From assembly GCA_964006375.1 (NCBI GenBank), contig OZ023265.1, positions 157,484,118-157,548,117 of the forward strand: a stretch of 64,000 bases of DNA. Direction: 5' to 3'. Below, in pieces: positions 23,804-41,194 of the stretch (position 1 is the stretch's first letter; each line of letters begins with the position of its first letter). The position numbers and the translations under genes are program-made. The notes beneath the pieces were generated by a model. That model made no database searches. It worked only from the letters and a program-made list of their open reading frames with translations, and was not told the DNA's origin. The DNA comes from Tillus elongatus. Its lineage: Eukaryota; Arthropoda; Insecta; Coleoptera; Cleridae.

Positions 23804-25290
23804 AATGGTGTATTCTGTAGAAGAAAAAGTTGAAATAATTAGTCTTTTTTTTTCAAAAATGATGACTGTGCCAACCGTACTGCAAATTTGTTTAATGAAC
23901 GACATCCGAACAGGCATGCTAACAGAAAATACGTTTTGGAGCAAAGTTTCGACAAAGTGGTTCAGTAGCCAACAAAAAACGGAATCCTGAACGTTAATTT
24001 CCGGTTGGAAATGAAACTACTGAGATTGAAGTTTTAGGACAAATTGCTGAAGACCCAACTTTGAGCACGATAAAATTGGCCACTGTTTGAAACTTCAAGA
24101 GAAGAACTATTCAGAGAATATTGAAGTATCATAAATTTCACCCGTAGAAAATTCATATTGTACAACAACTGAATGAAGATCATTTTGATCGGCGGCTGGA
24201 GTTTTGTGAAGTTATATGACTGCACGAATAGCTGATAACGGGAACCTTCTGTTCAATATCTGTTTTTCAGACGAGTGTAGGTGTTTATTAAACTCTACAG
24301 TCTATCGTCATAATTTTCGTTATTGGGCAGGTAATAATCCGAGAAATTTTTACGAAGTCCACACTTAAACTCCACAGAAATTGAATGTCTGGACTGGCAT
24401 TTTTGGAGACCGTTTAATCTTATCAATTTTTTCTTGAGGGCAATTGTATTTGGCCATTAAGACCCAACTTTGAGCACGATAAAATTGGTCACTGTTTGAA
24501 ACTCCAAAAAAGAACTATTCAGCGAATATTGAAGTATCATAAATTTCACCCGTATAAAATTAATCTTGTACAACAACTGAATGAAGATCATTTTGATCGG
24601 CGGCTGGAGTTTTGTGAAGTTATATGACTGCACGAATAGCTGATAACGGGAACCTTCTGTTCAATGTCTGTTTTTCAGACGAGTGTAGGTGTTTATTAAA
24701 CTCTACAGTCTATCGTCATAATTGTCGTTATTGGGCAGGTAATAATCTGAGAAATTTTCACGAAGTCCACACTCAAACTCCACAGAAATTGAATGTCTGG
24801 ACTGGCATTTTTGGAGACCGTTTAATCGGACCAATTTTTCTTGAGGGCAATTGTATTTGGCGAAACATATTTGGAGTTACTAGAAGATATCGTTGCTACT
24901 AATTGACATTATTGAAAATGATGATCTCTATCAAGAAAATCAATTAGTGTTTTAACAAGATGGAGCTCCTCCGCATTTTTCACAACGCGTTAGGGAGTTT
25001 TTGAACAGATAATTTCCAGGACAATGGATTGGGCGTAGAAGTGCTATTGAGTGGCCCCCTAGGTAACCGGATTTAACTCTTTTAGCCTTATTTCTATGAT
25101 GCCATTTAAAGAGTCGAATTTACGCAACAGAAACGAAGTCTCTGGAAGAAATATGACGGCGCGTTGTTCAAGAATGTCGTCTAATAACTCAACAAATGCT
25201 CCAGAATGTCAGAGCTCGTTTTGAACAAAGTTGGTACTTTTGTATGGAAGCTGGTGGTCAACAATTTGAACACTTACTTAACTGAATAAA
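23804..25290 (+). pseudogene. DD41D transposase remnant, family 1 copy c
   Basis: Starts MVYSVEEKVEIISLFFSKMM at 23804 and is then broken by many stops and frameshifts. Recognisable pieces: NGNLLFNVCFSDECRCLLNS (first Asp region) at about 24650, DGAPPHFSQRVREF-like around 24960, and the C-terminal LEEI...RARFEQSWYFCMEAGGQQF-like tail near 25200. The duplicated block repeats the HTH-to-first-Asp segment. Clearly inactive. Confidence 0.75.
24052..24866 (+). repeat. Tandem duplication inside the transposase, period 409 bp
   Basis: GACCCAACTTTGAGCACGAT recurs at 24052 and 24461, and the following 400 bp align almost base for base, including TTGAGGGCAATTGTATTTGG near the end of both units. Confidence 0.9.
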
Positions 25291-25680
25291 CATTTTTGAA
25301 TGTTTGGTTTTGTTTTTTAGGTTTATTTAACGAAAAATTGACTAATTAGTGCATTTATTATCACAATGAATGACATACGTTCTTGCAATTCCAAATGTGA
25401 ATATTTTTTAAACGAGTTGACAAAACTTCAAAAAAAAAGTGTGCTGAATTCAGAAAAGAAAGAGCTTTCAAATGGTGTAACACTCGATCCATGTTCCCTA
25501 TTTAAAATCTAAGGGTTGTTATCACCACCCTTAAGCTGTTGATGTGACAAAGTTGAGTTTTATGTCTAAACATGTTCCCTTCAATATTAAAATTGACGTG
25601 TTTCAGCGTTTCCTAAAAAAATAATTTCTCTGGACGCAAATCGGTCTGTTTCGTTTTCAATGTATACATGTATACACCTG

Positions 25681-25872
25681 TATACATTTTATTTAACAAC
25701 TTTACCCAACAACTACAAACTTACTTTATTCAACCGTTGACTCACCTGTATATATCATTCAAGTTTATAGCAGTATAAATCTTTAGAGGTCACAAGCTAC
25801 TACCTATCAGAAATTACCAAACTTCTAAGTAATTTCAAACATTTATAATACTTTAAAATATCAAGTTTTTAA
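25681..25872. other. Intron DNA, nothing recognised
   Basis: Short AT-rich spacer between DD41D copy c and the family P palindrome. Confidence 0.5.
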
Positions 25873-26095
25873 GTACACTTGGAGAAACCCAAATCACCAC
25901 AACGCTTATTTCAGAGACCTTACGATCATTTTGTTGACAAAGTCAACATCTTCAGAGGAAGAAAAATTATTTTCTTCTTCTGAAGATGTTGACTTTGTCA
26001 ACGAAACGATCGTAAGGTCTCTGAAATATGTGTTGTGGTGATTTGGGTTTCTCCAAGTGTACTGATTGGTGCTCATCACAGGTTCTAGTTTTTCA
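25873..26095 (+). repeat. Family P palindrome with hammerhead-like cores
   Basis: Near-perfect inverted repeat with arms 25873-25967 and 25970-26062 (GTACACTTGGAGAAACCC against GGGTTTCTCCAAGTGTAC). Each arm holds CTGAAGA, a 7-bp stem with TTT loop (TGTTGAC/GTCAACG), then GAAACGATCGTA (26003-26014 on plus). The tail is GCTCATCACAGGTTC. Family P recurs at 32.9, 55.5 and 62.7 kb. It lies about 90 bp from the exon at 26182. Confidence 0.75.
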
Positions 26096-26181
26096 CTTTA
26101 TTGTATGCAGCTTTTGTTAAAGAGCGCAGTAAGAAATCTTTTTCTTGTAACCAATATTAATAACAAAAAAATCGCACTTAC

Positions 26182-26330
26182 CGCGTTTCCTTTGCATGCT
26201 ATTCTCTTCGTTCCATCAAGACCGCAGTCTGAGGTGAGTTCAATAGCAGCTTGCTCCGGCAAATATAAAACTGTCAGCGAGGGTAGTTCAGTGAGCAGAC
26301 AGCCTCTAAGACCAAGTGCCCACGAAGGAA
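26182..26330 (-). CDS. C-type-lectin gene, exon just after the lectin domain
   Basis: 149-nt minus-strand exon, too short to stand out as an open frame. The acceptor reads AATAAATTTGTTTCAG above 26330 and the donor AACGCG|GTAAGT is below 26182. It enters in phase 1: two bases complete a Val codon from the previous exon, giving ...CELP-V-PSWALGLRGC. The 49 further residues include LLTELPSLTVLYLPEQ, AAIELTSDCGLDGTKR and ACKGNA, with three Cys, so this is a compact folded segment and not part of the tail. It leaves in phase 0 and joins DREEILKQLTC at 19438. The consistency of both junctions makes it secure, although the family of this small domain is not recognised. Confidence 0.88.
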
Positions 26331-27045
26331 CTGAAACAAATTTATTTCTCAGACTTTTTACTCGCCTCTGACATTATGTTTATTTGAAAGACATGCGAGT
26401 CTGAACATCAACAAAAGTTTATTTTCTAGTTTCACATTTTGTCACCTCTATCTTTTCCACATATTTCAGCTGAGTTATGTGATGCGAATAAAGTTTCAAC
26501 AGTTGGAAATTTGTTCAGAAGGGAGTCGGGAAACAATTTAAATCCTATCTGGGAATTGAAATGCTGAGAGAGTTGAGATATTACAGCAAGGGCATTTACT
26601 TTTATAATCACCTACATAATCATTATATAATTGCGATGATTACTACTAAATTTAGATATAATTTTGTTGTTAAAAAATTTTCGTAGCTAGAAAAGAAAAT
26701 ATGCTGAGAAAAAAATATTTTGCGACATAAAGTGGGTTTTCCCCCAATATCTCTAAAGCCGCTCTGTATACTTTTTTTCAATTTTGATAGATGCAAAGTA
26801 CGCACAAAAATACATATTTTCCAGGATGATGAATTTTTAAATTTTTACCAGTGGCGTCCCTGTTGACAGGTTCCGCAATATTTTTAAACAAAACATTGAT
26901 ACGCCACTGTGTTCTTCTTCAAACTGAATATTACTTTTATAATTGCCCTCTATCTTCTAAAAATGATGCTTTGATTTTTTTCCTCCGCTGGGCGGTTTTC
27001 GATTTAAAACAAAAAAGCATTAACTTACTTGTCCCTATGACTATT
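26331..27045. other. Intron DNA with one mini-element
   Basis: Start of the 29.3-kb intron as read on the plus strand. At 26851-26912 CAGTGGCGT and ACGCCACTG form the ends of a 62-bp hAT-like mini-repeat. No other element or gene seen. Confidence 0.35.
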
Positions 27046-27156
27046 TTAGTGAATTTTCATTAAGAAAATTCACTAATAGCGATGTATCGATGGTATTTTG
27101 GAATTTTTTTTCAAATGAGCGTGAATTAGTGCCCGTAGAACCCAAATCCAAGTGAG

Positions 27157-27159
<3 letters not shown>

Positions 27160-27238
<79 letters not shown>
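27160..27238. repeat. (AT)n tract left of foldback K
   Basis: Pure AT run in the core of family H. Confidence 0.97.
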
Positions 27239-27242
<4 letters not shown>

Positions 27243-27764
27243 CATCCTTGGTTCTCGGGTTAAACCGCCTCCAGAATTTATGGAAACTCGACGTTTCGGC
27301 TCCTGTTTTGGAGCCATTTTCAAGAGGTAAAGGAAATATGTAGATCTCTCAGATCTCTCTGAGGCCTAGGGTTGAACACACTGAGACCTCACAGACGTAC
27401 TCCGGCGAGATTTGTGGAGTAGGCAGATTGAGGCCTTAGAGTGTCCTTACATATTTCCTTTACCTACCTTTGTCCACCACTCTAAGGAGTAGGCAGATTG
27501 AGGCCTTAGAGTGTCCTTACATATTTCCTTTACACACCTTTGTCCATCACTCTAAGGAGTAGGCAGATTGAGGCCTTAGAGTGTCCTTACATATTTCCTT
27601 TTCCCACCTTTGTCCATCACTCGAAGGAGTAGGCAGATTGAGGCCTTAGAGTGTCCTTACATATTTCCTTTACCTCTTGAAAATGGCTCCAAAACAGGAG
27701 CCGAAACGTCGAGTTTCCATAAATTCTGGACGCGGTTTAACCCGAGAACCAAGCATATCTCACA
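27239..27764. mobile_element. Foldback element K with internal 70-bp tandem repeats
   Basis: Two inverted arms of about 103 bp (27239-27342 and 27659-27764) are nearly identical: GGTTCTCGGGTTAAACCGCC, ACTCGACGTTTCGGCTCC, GGAGCCATTTTCAAGAGG. Between them a 70-bp unit starting GGAGTAGGCAGATTGAGG occurs four times (27416, 27486, 27556, 27626). The arms carry GGCTCC-AAAACA-GGAGCC-GAAACGTC, a stem-loop followed by a hammerhead-like GAAAC. Candidate Penelope-like relic; no reverse transcriptase is present. Confidence 0.75.
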
Positions 27765-27788
27765 TTAAAGACCGCGGAAATCTTTCTG

Positions 27789-27894
<106 letters not shown>

Positions 27895-28010
27895 TCCAAC
27901 CGATAATTCAAGAAATACTTCACCAATCGAAACAAAATTTGGCAACTCCCTTCATTTTGTGAACAGCTTGGATGAGTTTGTTAGACAGTTTTGACACTCA
28001 AATATTTTTC

Positions 28011-28916
28011 GAAAAAAATGCGAAAAATGCTTGAAAACGCAATATATTTTAAATTACTAGAAGTCTGAAACTAAATATTTACACGCACGTAGATATCGTA
28101 TAACTGGTCCTCTCTACCAAATTTGAAGTTAATCGGTTCAGTAAATTTTGGGTTATAACTAAATAAAAAATAAATAATTTACGATATGGCCTGAAATTAT
28201 CTATGAATGGGTGCCTATAATGCTAGACAAGGTCAGACAGATATATCAGTGTTACGCTGCTATTGCAAACAAATGCTCCAAATCAAACTTCAAACAAACA
28301 GGCTACAAAAATATGTCACAATAAACAATCAGCGGGGTTGTCATTTGCCAAAACTTCCACCCCAATCTGAAGATATCAGAAAAATGTATAGTAATAAATA
28401 AAAATTTTAATAAAAGTGATTCAATTTGTTCAAGGACAATCTATACCTACATTTTATTATATATAAATATTAAACTTCCCATTCTTCAAGGCATTTAAAA
28501 GCCATGTCCCTCTACTAGTTTTATTTGACAACACCAGTTAGCTATTTGTCATTTGTTATTTTCACAACTGACAGCAGGGGTGGCGTCGAGTTCGAGGTTA
28601 TGTTCTTCTTCCTATTCTTTGTATCCAGATGTCATAAACAAAGTAGAAGATAACCTCGAAATCGGCTCTGCTAATCGGGTAGTACCTTAGAATAAGGTAC
28701 GTATTGTTTATTTTTAGTTTTTATTTAATCTTTATATAGTGCATGGAAAATCTGAGATAAATGAAGCTACATAATACCATACAGTATTTTAAATTATATC
28801 TATAAACAGATGTTAGGTGTATATTATTACAATTTAAATTTCAAGATTTGGTATTGTTTATATTTATTTATTTCATATTCAAAAAGTATTGATACAGCAA
28901 TAGTAAATAAGTGTTG
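28011..28916. other. Intron DNA, nothing recognised
   Basis: No gene, RNA or clear repeat found. Confidence 0.45.
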
Positions 28917-29270
28917 AAAAGAGTTTAGGTGCAACAAGTGCGTTGTGGCAGCGAATTTTTGTAAACTGTATCAAACGGTGATAATTCAATTTCCCATTAA
29001 ACTAGAATCTTCAGTTGTGATACATACTAAAGCCTATACGAAAGCAGCGTGGGTACTAAATTTAAAAAATAACACAATGAGCTTCACAGGTAACGACAAA
29101 TTTGTTGTAGAAAACCATTTTTATTGTTTTGTTTGCAGAAACTGGTTCGATTGAGTTGACTAAAACGGATCATCCAAGCGACTAATAAGGAAAAATAGCT
29201 GCCACGTTTATAATTTGGCAGGTAAATTCGTTTTGTAAATAAAAATTCAATTTTCGGTAAGTTTTCGGAT
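28917..29270 (+). repeat. Repeat with H-type outer terminus, copy 1
   Basis: GTGTTGAAAAGAGTTTAGGT and CAACAAGTGCGTTGTGGC begin it. Its inner blocks (AACTGGTTCGATTGAGTTGA, ATCCAAGCGACTAA) match the copies at 29815 and 12360. Confidence 0.5.
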
Positions 29271-29640
29271 TAGCACATGGGGGCTTTTTAGAAAAAAAAA
29301 AATATTTAAAACTTGCTTAGATCTCCTTCTGAATGCACAAACCATAAGAAATATTTCTTGCAAACAGCCCCCAAGAAAGTTACGGGACCAGGAGTGAATA
29401 GGGGTGTTGGACGGGGAAGAAGACAAAAAGGAAAGTGGGACAGAACCAGCTTAGTTGAATCTCTATAAGCTGCCTTTATCCCATTTTGCAGCTGTATCTC
29501 CTTAAAATTATGTTTACCCAGCCCAGAACACCTATATTTACCGCAGGTCCCGTAACTTCCTTGCTAAGAAACTTTTCTTGTTTACATTGTTCTTGTTTAT
29601 GCATTGAGGGTGGTTGTAGGCATGCAGAAGGGGAAGGTGA
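29271..29640 (+). repeat. Family F arm fragment
   Basis: GAATGCACAAACCATAAGAA, AAGTTACGGGACCAGGAGTG and GGGGTGTTGGACGGGGAAGA match the F repeats at 5.0, 35.3, 42.2 and 47.3 kb. Confidence 0.6.
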
Positions 29641-30211
29641 ACCCCTACGACAAAGCATCGAACCAAGATTTTCAATTTATGTTTAAATTGTTACCCCATT
29701 TGATTTGGTTAAAATATTTTCCAAAAATGAAATTGAGGTTGCCTTGTTTGTCAGTCTTACATAGAGAACTACAATATTTAATCATTTTCAAAAAGTGTGG
29801 ATACAGCAATGGTAAGTAAGTGTTGAAAAGGGTCTGGGTGCAGCAAGTATGTTATGGTAGATAATTTTTGTAAAAATATTTGAAATCCGATAACTTAATT
29901 TCCTACTAAGCTAGAATATTCAATCTTGATCTAAACGTACGTGTGTACTAAATTAAAGCAAAATAACGTGATAAGCTTCGCCGATAACTACAAATTGGTT
30001 TTAAAAAATCTTTTTTGTTGGTTTTGTTTGCAAAAACTAGTTCGATTGGATTGACTAAAACAAAACCATCCAATCAATTAAAAGGAAAAATACCTGTCAT
30101 ATTTATGATTTGGCGTGTACATTCCCTTTGTACTTAATTAATTACTTTCTGGAAGACTTATATGACCTTGGTGCAATTTGTGACATAATGTTTTTAAACA
30201 GACTTGCAGTA

Positions 30212-30215
<4 letters not shown>

Positions 30216-30301
<86 letters not shown>
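30216..30301. repeat. (AT)n tract left of the 30.3-kb element
   Basis: Pure AT run ending at the transposon terminus ACAGGGTGATTC. Confidence 0.97.
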
Positions 30302-32717
<2,416 letters not shown>

Positions 32718-32865
32718 TAACTTATAATTTTCTAGCTCCATAGGAAATAGAAATTTCTTCAAATAATCAGTAACTGGGACCTCTAAAACCGATCTCCCAG
32801 GTCCATTTAAATTTTAAGAATTAGTTTTAATAATATACCTTACTAATACACTTAGTGAAGATTAG

Positions 32866-33000
32866 CACCTGTGATGAGCACTGACAAGTATACTTGGAGA
32901 ACACAAATCACCACAACGCATTTTAAAAGACCTGACGATCGTTTTACTAATCAAGTTAGCGTCATCAGAGGATGAAACATTCTGAATTTTTTAGAATTTT
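32866..33000 (-). repeat. Family P copy with the best hammerhead-like core
   Basis: On the minus strand: CATCCTCTGATGA, a short stem (GCTAAC...), then AAACGATCGTCAGGTC (motif 32968-32934). The first bases after CGTC are AGG, able to pair with the CCT before CTGATGA. The plus-strand tail is GCACCTGTGATGAGCACTGA. Confidence 0.65.
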
Positions 33001-33159
33001 TCATCCGCTGATGACGCAGGTATTATCCGTAGGCATTTTCCGGGTAATTGATGGTGAATTGTTTTGAGGTGATATGGTTGCAAACCTTGTAGACACAGCG
33101 TTATACCTGAGTTTGTGTTCACGTTGAGAGGAAATACTAGCGCTAGGGAGCTTACCGCT

Positions 33160-34206
33160 TTTACGCAAAGAGTCGAGACGTTTGGAGAATACTTTCTGTG
33201 TAAGGCTAGATGCATTCTCAGTAAGATACAAAGCACATGTCGCCACTTCGCGGAACCAAGTAGTATGTTGTCACGGCAGCTCCAAATAATACAGAGTGTT
33301 AAAAAATAGAAACTGTATACAACCAACTAACATTCTAGTAAATTCTCCGCCCTGGCCCATTTGTACCCTAATATAGGGACAAAGTATGTAAGGCTAGATA
33401 CATTCTCACCACAATTAGAACCGTAGACCGGTTTAGCTCTAATTACTGCTCGTCAGTACCGCATACAAATTGCAGCGAAAACACACCTATAAAGTAATAC
33501 GGCTATGGTAGCCAGTCTTTCAACACTACGTGAGATATAAAACATGAAGCACGTGCCGCCACCTCGTTGCCGAACCAAGTAGTATGTTGTAACGGCAGCT
33601 CCAAATAACACAGAGTTTTAAAAATGGAGGCTGTATACAACCAACTAACAATTTAATAAATTGTCAGCCCTGGTCCATTTCTACCGTATTATAGCGACAA
33701 GGTATGTAAGGCTAGATGCATTATCACCACAATTAGAACCGTAAACCGTTTTCGCTCTAATTAGAGCTCGTCAGTACGGCATACTAATTGCAGCGAAAAC
33801 ACACCTATAAAGTAATACAGCCAATTATACTACTTGGTTCCTCAACGAGGTGGCGGCACGTGCTTCGTGTCTCATATCTCACTTAGTGTTGGAAGGCTGG
33901 CTACCATAGCCGAATTAGTTTATAGGTGTATTTTCGCTGCAATTAGTATGCCGTACTGACGAGCTCTAATGAGAGCGAAACCGGTCTACGGTTCTAATTG
34001 CTGCGAGAGTGCATCTAGCCTTACACACTTTGTCCGTATAATAGGGCAGAAATAGTCTGACAATTTACTAAATTGTTAGTTGGTTGTATACAATGTCTAT
34101 ACACGCTGTGTTATTTGGAGCTGCCGTGACAACATACTACTTAATTCCGCAACGAGGTGGCGGCACGTGCTTCCTGTTTTACATCGCACTTAGTGTTGGA
34201 GTACCT
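33160..34206. repeat. Palindromic array of 318-bp units (family Q)
   Basis: Direct units begin at about 33202 (partly deleted), 33390 and 33708 with AAGGCTAGATGCATTCTCAC-type sequence. Each contains GCAGCGAAAACACACC, CACGTGCCGCCACCTCGTTG and ACGGCAGCTCCAAATAA. From about 33830 to 34206 the same unit runs inverted (GAGGTGGCGGCACGTGCTTC at 33849 and again near 34152). Small open frames here are chance products. Confidence 0.8.
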
Positions 34207-34490
34207 TGTGGTTTGGAAGTCTTTGATAAGGAAATTTACGATATTTTGCAACAGAAACGGTTGCATTTACGTTGCAGAATCCGTTCACAAAAACAAAGTG
34301 ACCATACTCGGCATACTTGTCACGCATAAACCCTTACAGCGTTTTCAAAATAACTTTCTTTGACATAAAAACAACTTCAAATTTATGACGTAAAACAGCA
34401 ACTGACAATAGATTTATTTCTCCCCTTGACATTTGCACGCAAAACAAAATTATTGACTAATTTTTTTAACGTGAATGAAAGTATTCTCTT
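34207..34490. other. Intron DNA, nothing recognised
   Basis: No element or gene assigned. Confidence 0.4.
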
Positions 34491-34494
34491 TTAG

Positions 34495-35240
<746 letters not shown>

Positions 35241-35280
35241 TTTTATCGAAATATGATGCGTTTGTAAGAAAAAAATCTGG

Positions 35281-36400
35281 ACGCAGTAAGTGCGTTTTGG
35301 TAGTGAATTTTCGGTAAGTTTGCAGTTTAGCTCCCGAACGCTTTTCAAAAAACTGTTTTCAGTAACCTGCCTAGAGCCCCCTCTGGATCCACAAACCCCA
35401 AGAAACATTTTTTGTTCACACCCCCCCAAGGAAGTTACGGGAACAGGAGTGAGTAGGGGTGCTGGGCAGGGGTAGGTAGTAAAAAGGAAATATGAGCAGA
35501 AAATGCGAATAAAACGGGTTTCAAAGCTGTCTTTTTCACATCTTGAAGCCATATCCCCCTTAAACCCTGCCCACTCCGCATAGCAGCCCTATCACCCCAG
35601 GTGCCGTAACTTCCTTGGCGGGTAGGAACAAGACATTTTTCTTGTGGTTTATGCAGCGACGGTGGTTGTATGCACGAGAGAGGGAAAGAAAATCGGAGCA
35701 GCCACCCACCAACCCCCGCACTTACCACAATTCGAACGGGCGGTGGGTGGGAGGGTGGCGGCTCAGCTTCGCCGTAGGGATTTTCTTTCCCCGCTCGTGT
35801 GCATACAACCACCCTCGTTGCATAAACCACAAGAAAACCTTCTTGTTCATACCCCCCAAGGAAGTTACGTGACCTGGGGAAATAGGGGTGCTGTGGGGGG
35901 TAGGCAGGATTTAATGGGGATATGGCTTAAAATAGACAGCCTTCAAGCAGTTTTCTTCACATTTTCTGCTCATATTTCCTTTTTACTACCTACCCCGCCC
36001 AGCACCCCTATTCACTCCCAGTCCCGTAACTTATTGGGGGTGTGAACAAGACATTTTTCTTGTGGTTTGTGCATCCAGGTGGGGTTCTAATAATGTTTCT
36101 AAAAACAATTTTTTGAAAAGCGTTCGGGAGCTAATCTGAAAATTTACCGAATTTTCATTAAATCCGTCAAATTTCAAAAACTCAATTTGCTATTAACGTA
36201 AGCTTTGTTGGTTAGGAAACCAAAATTTAAGTTTATTTTCGGAAAATTGTTGTAAATTTTCAAATCATAAATAATTTTGAGAAAATATAGTACATTGTTT
36301 CTATTACATAGGCTATACCGGTAATCAGATTGATGCCTGCTCGCATTTGCTAAAAACATTTTTATGGAAATGCACTTCCAAAACACACTTGCTGCATCTA
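35281..36400. mobile_element. GC-richer foldback element F inside H-type termini
   Basis: Left end CTGGACGCAGTAAGTGCGTT. The inverted arms run at about 35312-35693 and 35778-36154 (GCAGTTTAGCTCCCGAACGC against GCGTTCGGGAGCTAATCTG; CCCCAAGGAAGTTACGGGAA; GGGGTGCTGGGCAGGGGTAG). A centre of about 85 bp contains GGCGGTGGGTGGGAGGGTGG. Then comes about 200 bp and an inverted H-type terminus near 36370-36400 (CACACTTGCTGCATCTAGAC). Open frames on both strands are mirror products of the palindrome, not genes. Confidence 0.7.
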
Positions 36401-37282
36401 GACTTTTGAGAAATGTTTATATATTTTCAAACAATAAGGTTATTTCGATGAAATATGGTACATTGTTTCTACTATATAGGCAACCAAGTTTGATGCCTGT
36501 GCTTTCATCAAAGAAAGACATTTGCTATTAAAAATATTTAAAAGAAAATTCGCTACCATAACGCACTTGCTGCGTCCAGACTTTTTTCTCAATAGACAAG
36601 TTAGCGGCTTTAATATTCCATTAACCGTTGAGAATTTAGACGTGTTTATCTATATAAACTTTTGTAATGACCTATACTGTTATTATCTTTTGAAATATTT
36701 TGAATCGTCCTGTATTCATCTCTGAAATCATTCTTTTTAGCAGCCTGGAGGGAATATTTGAATTTACGCCAGATGCGCTACCGTACTTTCTGGCACCGCG
36801 ACAACTTCTTTTCCCTTAATTTTTGACCGCGTTGTTTAAATTTAGTATATTCAAATGAGCAGTAAGCCCTGGAATTAAAATTAAATTTCAAATTAGGGTG
36901 GTAAATTTGGAAGATTGCATGCTGTAATATTGTAAAGAGTGATTCAGCGCCCTAATGGGTACTATATTAAAGGAAAATGCCCGTGATGATATCCACGTCA
37001 CCACACTTTGTAAAGTTTGTTACCGCTGTCCAAGGTTCTGGCATAAATTGAATTTAAAACCTGCCCGGGGTTGCTGCTGCTAACAGGTGTTTACAGAAAG
37101 ATAAACACTACGTGGATGTTCCAGAGGGTAGACAAGTCACTGAATAGTTTAACCTTAATTGATGGTTTACGTGCTACATTCAGGAGACTCTGTCAGTCTA
37201 CAAAACAAAAACAAATATTAAATTATATTTCAGTTATTTCAAGAAGATGAAAGTGAACAAGCATGCTGGTTGTTTATGTATA
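36401..37282. other. Intron DNA; another inverted H-type terminus near 36550
   Basis: AAAATTCGCTACCATAACGC followed by ACTTGCTGCGTCCAGAC at 36545-36585 is a clean copy of the outer terminus. The rest holds nothing recognised. Confidence 0.4.
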
Positions 37283-37570
37283 CAGAGTGATTCATTAACA
37301 TTGGGAAATCCGAAGGCTGATAATACTACACGTGTGAAACTGTGTGCATTGGCGCAAACATGCCTTATCTAAAAGTTGGTAGTTTCGGAAATACAGGGTG
37401 TTGAAAGCTAAAGTTTTAATTGTTTCGACATTTACAGTTAATAACTTTTCACTCTGCATTTCTAACATGAAATTTGATTCAAAACCTGAAAGAGCAATAG
37501 TTTTTCAATTAACTATGTATTTTGGTTTCATTTCGGTATTTTGATAAATTTTTGAGAACAATGGATTTAA
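37283..37570 (+). mobile_element. Solo end of a Tc1/mariner-like family
   Basis: CAGAGTGATTCATTAACATT and GGGAAATCCGAAGGCTGA, then CGGAAATACAGGGTGTTG, match in inverted form the segment at 51835-52140. No transposase between them. Confidence 0.5.
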
Positions 37571-38219
37571 CAAACGGAAGGTTTTGATAATGTGAGATAT
37601 AAAAAGTCAAAGACGCAGCAAGTCCGTTATGGTAGTGAATTTTCATAAAAATGATCTGGCACAAAATATTTTATTATAACTTTTTTTCTTGTAACATAGA
37701 AATCTAAATTTTGGTGTATAGTTTACTTTTGATATCGTAAACCTACCTACCAAATTTTGTTATCATAGATTTTTTATTTTTTAAGATAAAAATTTTTTTC
37801 AAATGAAAACTCAAAATTTTTCCGGAAAACCTCGTCCGATTTTTCTGATTAACGAACTTATCAAAGACATTTACAAAAGGAAGGTACATGCCAAATTTTT
37901 TCAAAATCGGCCTATTATTCTTTGAGATAAAAAATTTTTTCGAATGAAAACTCAAATTTTTCCCGGAAAACCTCGTCTGATTTTCCTGACTAACAAACGT
38001 ATCAAGGCCATTTACAAAAGGAAGGTACATGCCAAATTTTATTAAAATCGGCTTATTACTTTTTGACATAAGAATTTTTTTCTAATGAAAACTCAAAATT
38101 TTCCCGGAAAACCTCGTCCGATTTTCCTGACTAACGAAATTATCCAAGCTATTTACAAAAGAAACGTACATGCCAAATTTTATCAAAATCGGCCCATTAT
38201 TTTTTGAGTTATCGGTGTG

Positions 38220-38570
<351 letters not shown>

Positions 38571-38837
38571 ATATAAAAATTGAGACTGACCCCGGATATG
38601 GGTTCTAGGGGTCCTAGTTCGCGCTCATTTGCAAAAATTTTTTCAAAATTCAAAAGTCGGGATCTCTCCATTAGTGAATTTTTTCTACGAAAATTCACTA
38701 ATAAAAAGCGAAACAAACCAAGCGTATTAATTAATTTATCCTATTATCAAAAGATAATATTCTTTAAATCGATTTTTCTCGAAAACGGATCGAGATATCG
38801 AAATGAAACAGGAATACATAATTCATGAAAAGTTCTG

Positions 38838-40836
<1,999 letters not shown>

Positions 40837-41194
40837 TGTGTGTGTGTGTTTTGTTTCTTCAACGTCGGCCTATTTCCGCGACTATGGCCAATCACCGACG
40901 CCAGGGAGCAGTTTCACCTCACTATCCTGGAAATTTTGCCGAACCCCTGTCTTTCTGTAAGGATGGCAGGGATCTTTAACGTGCCCAACATCGCATGGAC
41001 ACGGGACCGACGGCTTTACGTCCCCTCCGAAGGGCGGAACGTGCAGACATTCAACTTGCTCAAATACAATGCCAGAACCTCGGTTGATGTTAATTTTACA
41101 GTTTGTACTGAAAAAGTGAAAGGAGTATCCCGGGATCGAACCCGGTACCCTTCGGTTCAAAGGCACACGTTCTTACCTCTGAACCACCGAGGTT
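40837..41194 (-). mobile_element. tRNA-headed SINE, copy A
   Basis: On the minus strand it starts ACCTCGGTGGTTCAGAGGTA (A-box-like), with B box GGGTTCGATCCCGGG. The conserved body includes CTGCACGTTCCGCCCTTCGG, GTCGGTCCCGTGTCCATGCG and GGGCACGTTAAAGATCCCTG, and it ends in (AC)n. Same family as copies B, C and D. No target duplication was found for this copy. Long open frames on both strands here are SINE artefacts. Confidence 0.8.

Noticed and set aside
27416..27674. CRISPR-like regular repeats
   Set aside because: The 70-bp units are contiguous tandem repeats without unique spacers, inside a foldback element in eukaryotic DNA.
37743..38069. Repeated-peptide open frames at 37.7-38.1 and 39.0-39.6 kb
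   Set aside because: They follow the 141-bp repeat unit of family H (a period divisible by three) and have no start or gene context.
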